Shown here: positions 1 through 7,462 of the stretch, in pieces
Layout: each line of letters starts with the position of its first letter
Numbering within the stretch: the stretch's first letter is position 1
Notes under the pieces: generated by a model
Seen by the model: the letters and a program-made list of their open reading frames with translations, nothing else
Told to the model about the DNA's origin: nothing
The model's database searches: none
Translations under genes and position numbers: made by a program
Assembly (NCBI GenBank): GCA_019239415.1
Contig: JAFAZW010000061.1
Span: 1 to 64,000 of the forward strand
DNA length: 64,000 nucleotides
Origin: Alphaproteobacteria bacterium
GTDB taxonomy: Bacteria > Pseudomonadota > Alphaproteobacteria > Sphingomonadales > Sphingomonadaceae
Reading direction: 5' to 3'

Positions 1-92
1 CGGCCGATCAGCTTCAGACCCTCACCACGCTGCCAGCGATCCCAGATCTCCGCACTCTCGGCAGGGCCTATCTTCCGTACCCGTCTTCCCAT
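1..92 (-). CDS. IS30-family transposase, N-terminal fragment (runs off left edge)
   Basis: Reading leftwards from an ATG at 92, the ~30 codons present encode a Met-Gly-Arg-Arg start and the motif WDRWQRGEGLKLIGR. This resembles the helix-turn-helix N-terminus of IS30-family transposases found in alphaproteobacteria. The DDE catalytic core would lie left of base 1, so completeness cannot be judged. The sequence just upstream of the start (about 114-148) is where an IS30 terminal inverted repeat would be expected, but its partner end is outside the window. Family assignment rests on motif recognition of a short stretch. Confidence 0.65.
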   Translation of the reverse strand, partial: MGRRVRKIGPAESAEIWDRWQRGEGLKLIG

Positions 93-552
93 CGCTCACC
101 TCACCTCATCCAAGGTAAAGTGTTGCGACGATCAACTGAATCCGCGAACCAAAGCGGACGTTCGGCTTTGGGCCAAACCAGAGCCGATCTACAGCCACTC
201 CCTTTGGCGCCATGTGCAATGGCCGGAACTGACCCAGAGCGTCCCGGCTGCTTTCCGGCGCCCGGAGCGGGAAAGCGGAGCTGATGCATGGGAGCGCAAT
301 GTCTGCTTTCAAACCCGAGGGGCGTCAGGATGTACGTTTAGCGCCGCGGAAGGGCGGCGGCGGCCTATTTCTTCTTCGCTCATTTGTGAACATTTGCTAC
401 CGACCTGTCGCCTCACCTGGTGAAGGACCGACACAGGCGGCGCGCTGGTGCTACGCCGTGCGCCGCCCAGAGGCCGTTGCGACGGAGGGCTCCGTCGGCG
501 CGCTGCCGAACCTGTTTTACGCGCCGCGCCGCATCCGATACGGGAGGGCTCG
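93..552. other. Intergenic stretch with probable IS end
   Basis: No credible gene is seen here: the short frames lack ribosome-binding sites and family resemblance. The segment 114-148 may be the terminal inverted repeat of the IS30-type element on its left. A perfect 8-bp hairpin (480-487 with 490-497, two-base loop) lies 56 bases before the next start codon. Confidence 0.5.
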
Positions 553-789
553 ATGGGATTTATTGTACTGAAAAAGGGTGGAGAGACCGGAGAGGTTGCA
601 ATAAATTGCGCACTTGTGACCCACGTCCGGTCTGCGGCGGGACCGTTCACGGACGTCTACTTCGGTGAGCACCGAGTTGCGGTGGAGGGCGCGTTCCGAG
701 ATGTTGTCAACAGGATCGCAGGAGAAGAGGTCGTAAAGACACCCAAAACACTCGACTTCCTTCCGCCTCCTGCCAAGTCGGCACCCTGA
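553..789 (+). CDS. Small FlbD-like hypothetical protein
   Basis: Encodes 78 residues. The ATG at 553 follows a good Shine-Dalgarno (GGGAGG at 542-547), which favours it over upstream in-frame starts. The middle part has the pattern of short beta-strand proteins such as FlbD: a residue-specific loop, a strand ending in FGEHRVAVEGAF, then a helix DVVNRIAGEE. No catalytic residues, signal peptide or membrane segment are visible. The Pro-rich tail looks unstructured. The FlbD resemblance is my inference from pattern and could be superficial; no flagellar genes are nearby. It stands alone between the IS fragment and the sensor kinase. Confidence 0.6.
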   Translation: MGFIVLKKGGETGEVAINCALVTHVRSAAGPFTDVYFGEHRVAVEGAFRDVVNRIAGEEVVKTPKTLDFLPPPAKSAP

Positions 790-971
790 TGCGGGCATGG
801 ATGTCCGGCTTGCCGGTGCCCTCACTTGACGGGTGCTCCATCTTACCTTCCGACAACTTCCATGACCGATGGAGGCCCGCCTCCCTCTTCATACATGGGG
901 GACAATCCGTTGAGACAGGTGATCGCGACCACGCAGCCCGACATCAGAGCACCGACATCTCAAACGAATGA

Positions 972-1002
972 GGGCTCGTCGCGACCAGGACGCGACGAGC
1001 CC
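972..1002. terminator. Perfect 12-bp hairpin, terminator-like
   Basis: GGGCTCGTCGCG at 972-983 pairs perfectly with 991-1002 across a 7-base loop. No T-run follows on either strand, so a classical intrinsic terminator is not certain. Its place about 180 bases after the small gene fits transcription termination. Confidence 0.45.
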
Positions 1003-1056
1003 GAGAAGGCGCGCTGGTGGGGGATCGCGCCTTCACACTAAGCTTAATGGAACATT

Positions 1057-1085
1057 CGTTACCGTAACATTACAGGACGGTAACG
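1057..1085. promoter_or_regulatory. Perfect 9-bp dyad upstream of sensor kinase
   Basis: CGTTACCGT at 1057-1065 is repeated inverted as ACGGTAACG at 1077-1085, with an 11-base AT-rich spacer. Its size and spacing suit a dimeric regulator operator ahead of the kinase gene. No regulator can be assigned. Confidence 0.35.
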
Positions 1086-1324
1086 TGCAACTACTGGGGC
1101 TGGGAGCTGGCGCATATCTCCCCGGGCGACCGTACTGACGCGGGCGGCACGATCTCATCGAGCGGCCACGGCTCAGCCGATCCCCGACTGGTGGTTCGAA
1201 AGGCGGCTAATCGCTGGCCCGCACAGAGCCCTGCGTGCTTCGAATGCGGGAGCCACGCCGAGCCTTGCGAATGAGCCGACGTCTGCTGTTGGACTTGCGA
1301 TTTCCAAGGCGTTACGGGCGCCTC

Positions 1325-4300
1325 ATGGCTAGTGATCGTACCCCGCCATCCAGCGCCCCGCTGCACAGCGCGTCCGGATCCCAACATAGCCTAGACGCCA
1401 GAGTGGCGGCCCTGCTGGAGCTCAACGACCGTTTCCGCGACCTCCAAGATCCAGCAGAGATTGCATACGCCGCTGCCGAGATTCTCGGCCGCAGCTTGAA
1501 CGTCAGTCGGGCGGGCTACGGGACGATCGATCCGAAGACGGAGACGATCACAATCGAGCGTGACTGGAATGCGCCCGGCATCAAGAGTCTCGCGGGGACG
1601 CTGCATTTCCGAGACTATGGTTCCTACATCGACGATCTGAAACTCGGACGGACAGTCGTCTTCGCCGATGCAGAGAAGGACCCGCGGACCGCCGACACCG
1701 CAGAGGCGCTGAAGGCGATTAGCGCTCAATCGGTCGTCAATATGCCGGTCAATGAGCAGGGCGGCCTGGTGGCGCTGCTCTATCTCAACCACGCGACCGC
1801 CCGCGAATGGACTCAGGACGAGCTCGACTTCATCCGGGACGTTGCCGATCGCACCCGCGCCGTTGCTGAACGCCGGCGGGTCGAGCTGGAGCTCAAGGAA
1901 AGTGCGGAGCGGTTCCGGACCGTGTTCGAGAACGCCGCGGTGGGGATGATCGAGATCGATGCCGACTGGCGGATACTCGGCGCCAATGCCGCGTACTGCG
2001 ACACCGTCGGCATTCCGCGGGATGCGCTGATCGAGCAGAGCTGCCTCGCGTTCACGCACGAGGACGATATCGAGCTCAGCCGACAGGCCCTGCGCAAGGC
2101 CGCCGCCGGTCCCAAAGGTCATCGAATCAGCTTCGAGAAGCGCTACAATCGAAGCGATGGGCGCGAGGTCTGGATTCGGAGCAACCTTGCCAAGATCAGC
2201 GGACACGGGCCCACAGCGCGGTTCCTGAAGATCGTGGAGGACATCACCGAGGCGAAAAGCACGCGCAAGGCGCTCGAGGAACAGCAGCAGATGCTCGAGA
2301 CGCTCAATCGAACCGGCGCGGCCTTGGCCGCAGAACTGGACACTGAAAGAGTGGTTCAGACCGTCACGGACGCTGGGGTCGAGTTGACCGGCGCTGCCTT
2401 CGGCGCCTTCTTCTACAATGTCATCGACGAGAAGGGCGAGGCGCTCCTTCTCTACACACTCTCAGGCGCGAACCGCGCCGACTTCGAGAAATTTGGCCAT
2501 CCCCGCGCGACCGCCGTGTTCGCCCCCACCTTCAAGGGCGAGTGCGTGGTCCGCTCCGACGATATCACGGCAGACCCGCGCTACGGTCAAAACCCACCCT
2601 ACAAGGGCATGCCGAAAAACCATCTGCCCGTCAGGAGCTATCTTGCGGTACCGGTCATCTCTCGATCCGGCGAGGTCATCGGCGGGCTGTTCTTCGGCCA
2701 TCCCAAGGTCGGAGTCTTCAGCGAGGGATCGGAGCGTTTGATGGTCGGACTTGCCGGCCAGGCAGCGGTGGCTCTGGACAACGCGAGACTCTTCCAGGCG
2801 GCGCAACGCGCCAACCAGACGCTCGAGCAACGCGTCGAGGAGCGAACGAGAGAGCTCGAGGAGGCGAATGAGGCGCTTCGCCAGGCGCAGAAGATGGAAG
2901 CGGTCGGCCAGCTGACCGGCGGAATCGCCCACGACTTCAACAACCTGCTGACCGTCGTCACGGGCAATATCGACATGGCAAACCGCTCCCTTGCCGCGAG
3001 CGGAAGCGCCGATGCGAGAGCGCGTCGCGCTCTCGACAACGCGCAAAAAGGTGCCGAGCGCGCCGCAGCACTGACCCAGCGCCTCCTGGCATTCTCGCGC
3101 CGCCAGCCGCTCGCGCCCAAGCCGATCGAGGTTGACCGTTTGGTGCATGGCATCTCCGACATGCTCAACCGCGCGTTGGGCGAAATTGTCGATCTCGAGA
3201 TCGTCACCAGTCCGGGCTTGTGGCGGGTGGAGGCCGATCCCAATCAACTGGAAAGCGCACTTCTCAATCTCGCGGTGAACGCCCGCGACGCGATGCCGAG
3301 CGGCGGCAAGCTGACGATCGAGACCGCGAACGTCCGGCTCGAGGAAAACTATGCCGCCACCCATGCCGAGGTTTCGCCCGGCCAATATATCGTGATCTCC
3401 GTCACCGACACCGGCACCGGCATGTCGAAGCAGACGATCAGCCGGGTGTTCGAGCCTTTCTACACGACGAAGGAGGTGGGAAAGGGGTCAGGGCTCGGCC
3501 TGTCGATGGTCTATGGCTTCGTCAAGCAATCGGGCGGCCATGTCAGCATCTATTCGGAAGAAGAGCATGGCACGACTGTCAAGATCTACCTGCCGCGCCT
3601 GCTCAGCGAGGAGGTCGTCGAGGACGAGGCGCACCTGACGCAGGGGCTGGAGCGCTCTCGGCGCCAGGAGACGATCCTCGTCGTCGAGGACGACGATGAT
3701 GTGCGCGCCTACACGGTCGAATGTTTGCGGGAGTTGGGCTACCGCGTGCTCGAGGCGCATGACGGGGTATCCGGGCTACGGTTAATCGAGCGGCAGGCGG
3801 ATCCGATCAACCTGCTGTTCACGGACGTCGTCATGCCTAATATGACCGGGCGGGAACTTGCCGACAAAGCTCGCGCTTTGCAGCCGGGTCTGAAGGTTCT
3901 CTATACGTCCGGTTATACGCGCGATGCGATCATCCATGGCGGGCGCCTGGACCCTGGCGTCGACATGATCGCCAAGCCGTTCACCTATCATGCGCTAGGC
4001 CAGCAGATCAGGGATGTGCTCGACCGCGGGCGAACCGGACGCCTGCTCGTCATCCAGGCCGACGGCGCGGTCCGACTGCTCACGGTCGAGGCGCTCACGG
4101 AAGCGGGCTATGCGGTTGACCAGGCTGCGACGGGAGTTGAAGCCTTGTCCAAGATTCGTGCGTCTCAAGGGCGCTTCGACGCCGTCATCCTGGACACGGA
4201 TATCAACGGCAAGGGCGCGAGCAGCCTGTTTGAAGAGATCCGCGCTTTGCACAATGATCTCGCTGTCCTGATCACCGCTGACGAGAGTGTGAAAACGCTT

Positions 4301-4414
4301 TTCGACGGGGACAACCAGGATCCCTGCCTGGCGTTCATCGCCAAGCCGTATACCTTTGCTCAATTAAGGGAGAAGCTGACCCAACTCGGGGTGAGGTGCC
4401 AGCGCCATCACTGA
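1325..4414 (+). CDS. Hybrid sensor histidine kinase (GAF-PAS-GAF-HisKA-HATPase-REC-REC)
   Basis: Cytoplasmic phosphorelay kinase of about 1029 residues with no membrane segment. Order: GAF (about 29-180), PAS (193-305), GAF (330-487), a short coiled coil, HisKA with phospho-acceptor His536 in GGIAHDFNN, HATPase_c with N-box [10 protein letters not shown] (~648), G1 TDTGTG and G2 GSGLGL, then a receiver (phospho-Asp834 in TDVVMP) and a second C-terminal receiver. The second receiver keeps its Asp957 and the AKPY lysine but reads QADGAV where the Mg-binding acidic pair is expected, so it may not be phosphorylated normally. I chose ATG 1325 because the codons between an earlier ATG (1235) and it encode an Arg-rich, non-domain peptide; no start has a strong Shine-Dalgarno. 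The second GAF through HATPase closely resembles the kinase at 61358. Confidence 0.93.
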   Translation: MASDRTPPSSAPLHSASGSQHSLDARVAALLELNDRFRDLQDPAEIAYAAAEILGRSLNVSRAGYGTIDPKTETITIERDWNAPGIKSLAGTLHFRDYGSYIDDLKLGRTVVFADAEKDPRTADTAEALKAISAQSVVNMPVNEQGGLVALLYLNHATAREWTQDELDFIRDVADRTRAVAERRRVELELKESAERFRTVFENAAVGMIEIDADWRILGANAAYCDTVGIPRDALIEQSCLAFTHEDDIELSRQALRKAAAGPKGHRISFEKRYNRSDGREVWIRSNLAKISGHGPTARFLKIVEDITEAKSTRKALEEQQQMLETLNRTGAALAAELDTERVVQTVTDAGVELTGAAFGAFFYNVIDEKGEALLLYTLSGANRADFEKFGHPRATAVFAPTFKGECVVRSDDITADPRYGQNPPYKGMPKNHLPVRSYLAVPVISRSGEVIGGLFFGHPKVGVFSEGSERLMVGLAGQAAVALDNARLFQAAQRANQTLEQRVEERTRELEEANEALRQAQKMEAVGQLTGGIAHDFNNLLTVVTGNIDMANRSLAASGSADARARRALDNAQKGAERAAALTQRLLAFSRRQPLAPKPIEVDRLVHGISDMLNRALGEIVDLEIVTSPGLWRVEADPNQLESALLNLAVNARDAMPSGGKLTIETANVRLEENYAATHAEVSPGQYIVISVTDTGTGMSKQTISRVFEPFYTTKEVGKGSGLGLSMVYGFVKQSGGHVSIYSEEEHGTTVKIYLPRLLSEEVVEDEAHLTQGLERSRRQETILVVEDDDDVRAYTVECLRELGYRVLEAHDGVSGLRLIERQADPINLLFTDVVMPNMTGRELADKARALQPGLKVLYTSGYTRDAIIHGGRLDPGVDMIAKPFTYHALGQQIRDVLDRGRTGRLLVIQADGAVRLLTVEALTEAGYAVDQAATGVEALSKIRASQGRFDAVILDTDINGKGASSLFEEIRALHNDLAVLITADESVKTLFDGDNQDPCLAFIAKPYTFAQLREKLTQLGVRCQRHH

Positions 4415-4592
4415 CAGTATGGCCGGTGGCTAGACGGGAGGTATCAGACGCGTGCTCGCTCGCCCAGCCGTTCCCGTCGCAGCTGATGCGCGTCGGGTGA
4501 ATTCGCTTTGATCACGATGCTTCCGCCCAGCGTTACCGATCGACCCGGAAGGCGTTACAGTCGCGCCCAGCTGGCTGTTCCGGGTGGTGAGG

Positions 4593-4623
4593 ACGCCCTC
4601 GCCTTCCCTTTCGGCGAGGGCGT
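4593..4623 (+). terminator. Probable terminator downstream of the sensor kinase
   Basis: ACGCCCTCGCC at 4593-4603 pairs perfectly with GGCGAGGGCGT at 4613-4623 across a 9-base pyrimidine-rich loop. A short T stretch (4622-4625) follows. It lies 180 bases after the kinase stop. Confidence 0.55.
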
Positions 4624-4763
4624 TTCCGCAGTCCGCTTTCAAAGGGTCGCCATACGAATAGGGTTCGCTCCCGGGTGACGGGCTTCTGTTCAACGCGTCC
4701 GCGACGCGCTGCGGAAGGTGGCGGGTCAGGCGGCACTACAGAAGGACTAGTTACCAAAAAGTC

Positions 4764-4862
4764 ATTTGACCGAAACAACTTAACGAGCAACACTCAATTC
4801 GGCTAAGCTTCCCCGTTTGGCTGCGGGCCGGCACTTCCCCCTGAGGAGCCGGCCCGTATTGC
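4764..4862 (+). ncRNA. Candidate small RNA with C-rich loops
   Basis: A TTGACC box at about 4766 with a weak -10-like AACACT about 17 bases on could start a transcript of some 65 bases ending in the 9-bp GC hairpin 4824-4832/4848-4856. The hairpin loop contains CTTCCCCC and an upstream unpaired stretch has CTTCCCCG, both able to pair with Shine-Dalgarno sequences. This resembles C-rich regulatory RNAs of alphaproteobacteria in general design only. No sequence homology is claimed. Confidence 0.25.
4824..4856 (+). terminator. GC hairpin, intrinsic-terminator-like
   Basis: CGGGCCGGC at 4824-4832 pairs perfectly with GCCGGCCCG at 4848-4856. The following TATT gives only a weak U-tract. It may end the small transcript proposed at 4764-4862. 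Confidence 0.5.
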
Positions 4863-5150
4863 GTCTGGTGCAGTTTACCTAGGTTGCGACACCGAAACGA
4901 TATAAGAAGCTTACCGACTGAGTCCCTTGGCGGGCGTGCGGATGTCCAACTATCGCCTCTGTTGTCTGGACGATGAAGGGCAGATCCTTCGCTTCCACAA
5001 AATTGGTGCCGATGCTGACGCGGATGCTGGACGGCAGGCGACGACCGTATGTCCGAGGGAACCCGCCGATCTATGGCGAGAGGGCCGCAAGGTCCGTGAG
5101 TTTCGTCCAGCCGGAAACGTTGACTGAGCCTAGTGGAGTTCCGGGAGCCG

Positions 5151-5351
5151 TCAGCGGATGTTTCGCACCGCGACGATCTCAGCGGCTCGGATAAGCAGGT
5201 TCGCGACGCTAGTAGCTCGCCCCAGGACCGAGAGGCGGTCCTGGGTCTCTCCGGGCGACGGGATCGTGACCGCGAGGGGGCATGCATCCTCCATGATCAT
5301 GCCCGCGGCGGTGCTGAGCCGCGCCACGAGTTCGTTGCTGTCCTTGTCCAC
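5151..5351 (-). CDS. Hypothetical protein, 66 residues
   Basis: A GTG start at 5351 is preceded on the minus strand by a strong Shine-Dalgarno, GAGGAGG, seven bases upstream, which marks this start over the longer upstream frame. The product (beginning VDKDSNELVARL) is predicted helical with an N-terminal amphipathic helix and a Pro-rich turn in the middle. No known domain, signal peptide or metal motif is visible. It lies divergently to the DUF3489 gene in the accessory part of the window, so it may belong to the same mobile remnant. Function unknown. Confidence 0.55.
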   Translation of the reverse strand: MDKDSNELVARLSTAAGMIMEDACPLAVTIPSPGETQDRLSVLGRATSVANLLIRAAEIVAVRNIR

Positions 5352-5576
5352 CGCTGTCCTCCTCTGAGGCCCCGACAAAGCGGCCTCGCCGGCGCGAAGT
5401 CCAGACCCAGCTTTTGGGCTCCAGAAACCATTCGACTTCGCCTCCGAAGGAAGCATTGCTGTGCCTGTGAATCGCGGCCGCTGAAGAGCGCGGCTGCCGC
5501 CCCGGCCGGCTCACCGGCGGGGCTGTGGGTGGTGGGAGGCGGCAATTCCGCGGCCTTCCAACGAAGGACACCCACC

Positions 5577-6137
5577 ATGGCCAAGCAGCCGAAACTCACC
5601 GACCTGCAGCTCGTCCTGCTGAGCACCGCCAGCCAGCGCAAGGACGGCAACCTCCTCCCCGTCGCCGACTCGATCAAGAGCGACGAGGCCAAGGTCAAAA
5701 AGGCGATCGAGGCGCTCGTGAAGCGTAGCCTCGCCGCCGAATTCGAAGCCGGGCGGAAGCCCGCGTGGCAGGAAGACGGCGACCGCCGCATCGGCGTCGC
5801 GATCACCGATGCGGGGCGGGCCGCCATCGGTACGGAAGACACGCCGAAGCCTGAGGGAGGCGCGGCGACTTCCACTCCCTCGCCCTCCCCTCCCCCGCCC
5901 TCCCCTCCCCCGCCCGCCCGCAAGCCCGGCGAGGTGCGTCCGGGCACGAAGCAGGCGCTGCTCGTCGAGCTGCTCGAGCGCGAGACCGGCGCCTCGATTC
6001 AGGAGATCGTCGACGCCAGCGGTTGGCTCCCCCACACGACCCGGGCGGCGCTGACGGGGCTGAAGAAGCGCCGCTTCGAGATCAGCAGCGAAAAGGTGGA
6101 CGGCGTCAGCCGCTACCGCGCGAAGCGGCCCGCCTGA
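5577..6137 (+). CDS. DUF3489 domain protein
   Basis: Encodes 186 residues. The N-terminal ~85 residues (KLTDLQLVLLSTASQR...) and the C-terminal ~60 residues (PGTKQALLVELLERETGASIQEI... GWLPHTTRAALTGLKKRRFEI) form two winged-helix-like segments typical of DUF3489. They are joined by a low-complexity Pro/Ser linker (about 97-120). Such proteins are usually found beside DUF2924 and serine-recombinase genes in alphaproteobacterial prophages and integrative elements, and probably bind DNA. The stop overlaps the ATG of the next gene (ATGA-type junction), so the two are co-translated. The DUF2924 partner is broken and no recombinase remains nearby. Confidence 0.8.
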   Translation: MAKQPKLTDLQLVLLSTASQRKDGNLLPVADSIKSDEAKVKKAIEALVKRSLAAEFEAGRKPAWQEDGDRRIGVAITDAGRAAIGTEDTPKPEGGAATSTPSPSPPPPSPPPPARKPGEVRPGTKQALLVELLERETGASIQEIVDASGWLPHTTRAALTGLKKRRFEISSEKVDGVSRYRAKRPA

Positions 6138-6298
6138 TGACGATCCGGCTCGACGAGGAACTGGCTGCGCTGGCGACGATGTCGCCAGCGCAGCTGCGCG
6201 ACAAATGGCAGCGGGTGTTCCGCGAAGCGCCGCCGCCGTTCACGCCCGACCTGCTCGCTCGAGATCGGGCAAGCTGGTGTAGATGTCGCTGGGCATGA
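6137..6298 (+). pseudogene. DUF2924 gene, truncated after ~42 codons
   Basis: Starts at ATG 6137 overlapping the DUF3489 stop. The first ~42 residues (LAALATMSPAQLRDKW...FREAPPPFTPDLLAR) match the beginning of DUF2924 proteins, which normally continue for another 80 or more residues from this point. After about base 6262 the frame reads an unrelated Arg/Cys-rich tail and stops at 6298. The break coincides with the truncated end of the opposite-strand PIN-like gene, so a deletion or recombination junction lies here. DUF2924 proteins are associated with mobile elements; a 53-residue fragment is unlikely to work. Confidence 0.65.
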
Positions 6299-6782
6299 CG
6301 GCGCCGTTGACCAGCCCGACCACCCAGTCGGTCGCTTCCTCCAAGGTCTTGCTGGCTCGCTTCAGCCGCCGCGCCTGCTCGCGGAGCGGCTGGGCGATGC
6401 GGTCTAGCGAAGATAGCACCGCTATCCTGTCCGGCTGCCCGGGAAAACTGCTCGCTCGCCCATCATCGAGATAGCGCCTAGCCTCGGCCTGCATGGCTTC
6501 CACGGCCGTGAGCGCATCGCCCGCGGCCTTGGCCATCGGAGTGAATATCGAAGTGTCCGAGGTAATCTTGCCAGAGACTTCGTGCGCGACCCAGGCCGGC
6601 ACATGGAATCGATCACGAAGGCCCGCAAGCCATCTTGCGAGCTCGTCTCGAGCAGCAGGACTCAACGAAGCCGCCGCAATCAGAAAGGACGTATCGGCGA
6701 AGAAGTGGTTCTCCTCGCCGGTCAGCGCCGCCCTGAGCTGATCGATCAGCGCAGTGCGCCTGATCGAACGCGATTGCAGCAT
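6240..6782 (-). CDS. PIN-like domain protein, C-terminally truncated
   Basis: The 180-residue product resembles the N-terminal two thirds of PIN-like (DUF4935-type) nuclease domains: FADTSFLIAAAS with the first acidic residue near 33, then a helix and VPAWVAHEV carrying the conserved Glu. The family normally extends beyond this with further acidic residues. Here the frame ends right after DIYTSLPDLERAGRA at the junction with the broken DUF2924 gene, so the 3' part is missing. I use ATG 6782; a longer frame begins at 6830. PIN proteins cut RNA and often occur in toxin or defence islands. This copy is probably inactive, though that is not proven. Confidence 0.55.
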   Translation of the reverse strand: MLQSRSIRRTALIDQLRAALTGEENHFFADTSFLIAAASLSPAARDELARWLAGLRDRFHVPAWVAHEVSGKITSDTSIFTPMAKAAGDALTAVEAMQAEARRYLDDGRASSFPGQPDRIAVLSSLDRIAQPLREQARRLKRASKTLEEATDWVVGLVNGAVMPSDIYTSLPDLERAGRA

Positions 6783-6930
6783 TGTTGCCCCCTGCTGCGC
6801 TGGTTCCGACGCCAGCCCCGCCAGAGTCAAGGGCCAGCCCCTTCAAATGCGCACCGGAATCGCTTGCAGGGCCCGGAGCATCGCTCCACCTTTCTGCAGA
6901 TGAGCCCGACGAGCAGCGGCGACGATCATC

Positions 6931-7238
6931 GCTTGTCCTGCGATGAAACGGGTTCAGGACACTTTTTTCGACACAAAGAAAACGCGGGGGGTTCGGCTGG
7001 CCTCCGCGTGGACGGAGCGTCTCTTGTCCACGGTACCGAAGATCTGCGGCCGTAACCGACGGAACTGTCGCGACAATTTCGTCGCTCCCCGGCGCCACCC
7101 GAGAGACTGTCAAGTCATCGGAATGGCTGGCGCCCCAGATGATGATTCGAACTCGTGGCCTCGCCCGGAATTAGGGTCGCATTCCCGTCACTTAGATACG
7201 GCACACGGGACGCTTCCGCGCAGCAGAGACGGGTTCGC
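6931..7238. repeat. Island-boundary repeat, copy 1
   Basis: This stretch aligns over most of its length with 17329-17662 and, with an interruption, with 21636-22026. Shared blocks are a GGGTTCAGGACAC-like start, CCTCCGCGTGGAC with a 7-bp hairpin (7008-7014/7025-7031, loop 10), GGAATGGCTGGCGC, and a GATTCGAAC T-loop-like core at about 7143-7151. The hairpin ends 97 bases before the TGGCGC block, as in copies 2 and 3. It contains a decayed tRNA 3' arm (7128-7166) rather than a functional tRNA. Confidence 0.75.
7116..7166 (-). repeat. Decayed tRNA-Arg 3'-end (att-like) in copy 1
   Basis: On the plus strand TCATCGGAATGGCTGGCGCC, then GATTCGAAC and GTGGCC, parallels the 3' end of the intact tRNA-Arg gene at 22014-22057. 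Acceptor and T-stem pairing are disrupted, so it cannot be a tRNA. Such fragments are typical left-over attachment sites of elements that integrate in tRNA genes; that role is inferred. Confidence 0.55.
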
Positions 7239-7276
7239 AGCTGAAGCTTTGGGTGCCCGCTCGCTTGCTCACGTCG

Positions 7277-7363
7277 GTGTCTCTGTCCTGTAGGAAATCG
7301 GCTTCAGGACACTTGGTGACGCGCAGAGAAAATGACGCTCGGCTGCCGTCCGCGTGGACAGGC
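7277..7363. repeat. Island-boundary repeat, partial copy 1'
   Basis: This stretch is close to 17330-17420: the blocks GTGTCTCTGTCCTGTA, GAAATCGGCTTCAGGAC and GTGACGCGCAGAGAAAATG are shared. It lacks the tRNA-like end. It sits between copy 1 and the TonB receptor terminator. Confidence 0.75.
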
Positions 7364-7408
7364 GCGGCCCCTTGGGCGCGCGAATCCAGTTTGGTTCAGA
7401 AACGAAAG

Positions 7409-7437
7409 GCAGCCGCCCCGAGACGCGGGACGGCTGC
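7409..7437 (-). terminator. Intrinsic terminator of the TonB receptor gene
   Basis: An 11-bp stem (7409-7419 with 7427-7437, one wobble pair) lies 26 bases after the receptor stop. On the minus strand it is followed by CTTTCGTTTC, a fair U-tract. Confidence 0.8.
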
Positions 7438-7462
7438 AGGGGACTCCGGGAGAGGCCGGAGA

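Larger units (their letters stand above)
790..1324. other. Upstream region of the hybrid sensor kinase
   Basis: There is no convincing gene between the small protein and the kinase. The stretch holds two perfect dyads, listed separately (972-1002 and 1057-1085). The sequence around 1041-1085 is AT-richer than its surroundings and is a plausible promoter or operator region for the kinase. Confidence 0.45.
4415..5150. other. Long intergenic region with two hairpins and a possible small RNA
   Basis: No protein gene is supported. It holds a terminator-like hairpin (4593-4623), a second hairpin (4824-4856) that may end a small RNA, and a short open stretch near 4695-4748 with no recognisable family. 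The base composition is less GC-rich than the core part of the window. Confidence 0.45.
6783..7462. other. Gene-free boundary region with repeat copies
   Basis: No gene is supported. The stretch holds repeat copy 1 (6931-7238) with a tRNA-like 3' arm, a partial copy 1' (7277-7363), and the terminator of the TonB receptor gene (7409-7437). It marks the left border of the glycan-uptake module. Confidence 0.7.

Noticed and set aside
214-668. Overlapping short frames left of the FlbD-like gene
   Set aside because: None has a ribosome site, signal or family resemblance; they overlap each other on both strands.
1235-1324. Upstream extension of the hybrid kinase from ATG 1235
   Set aside because: The 30 extra codons encode an Arg-rich peptide with no domain character and no ribosome site; ATG 1325 fits the family N-terminus better, though this is not certain.
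7215-7260. Possible second tRNA around GACGGGTTCGCA
   Set aside because: Only a T-loop-like string is present; no acceptor, D or anticodon stems can be drawn. The same string occurs in repeat copy 2 at about 17646-17657 and is simply part of the repeat.
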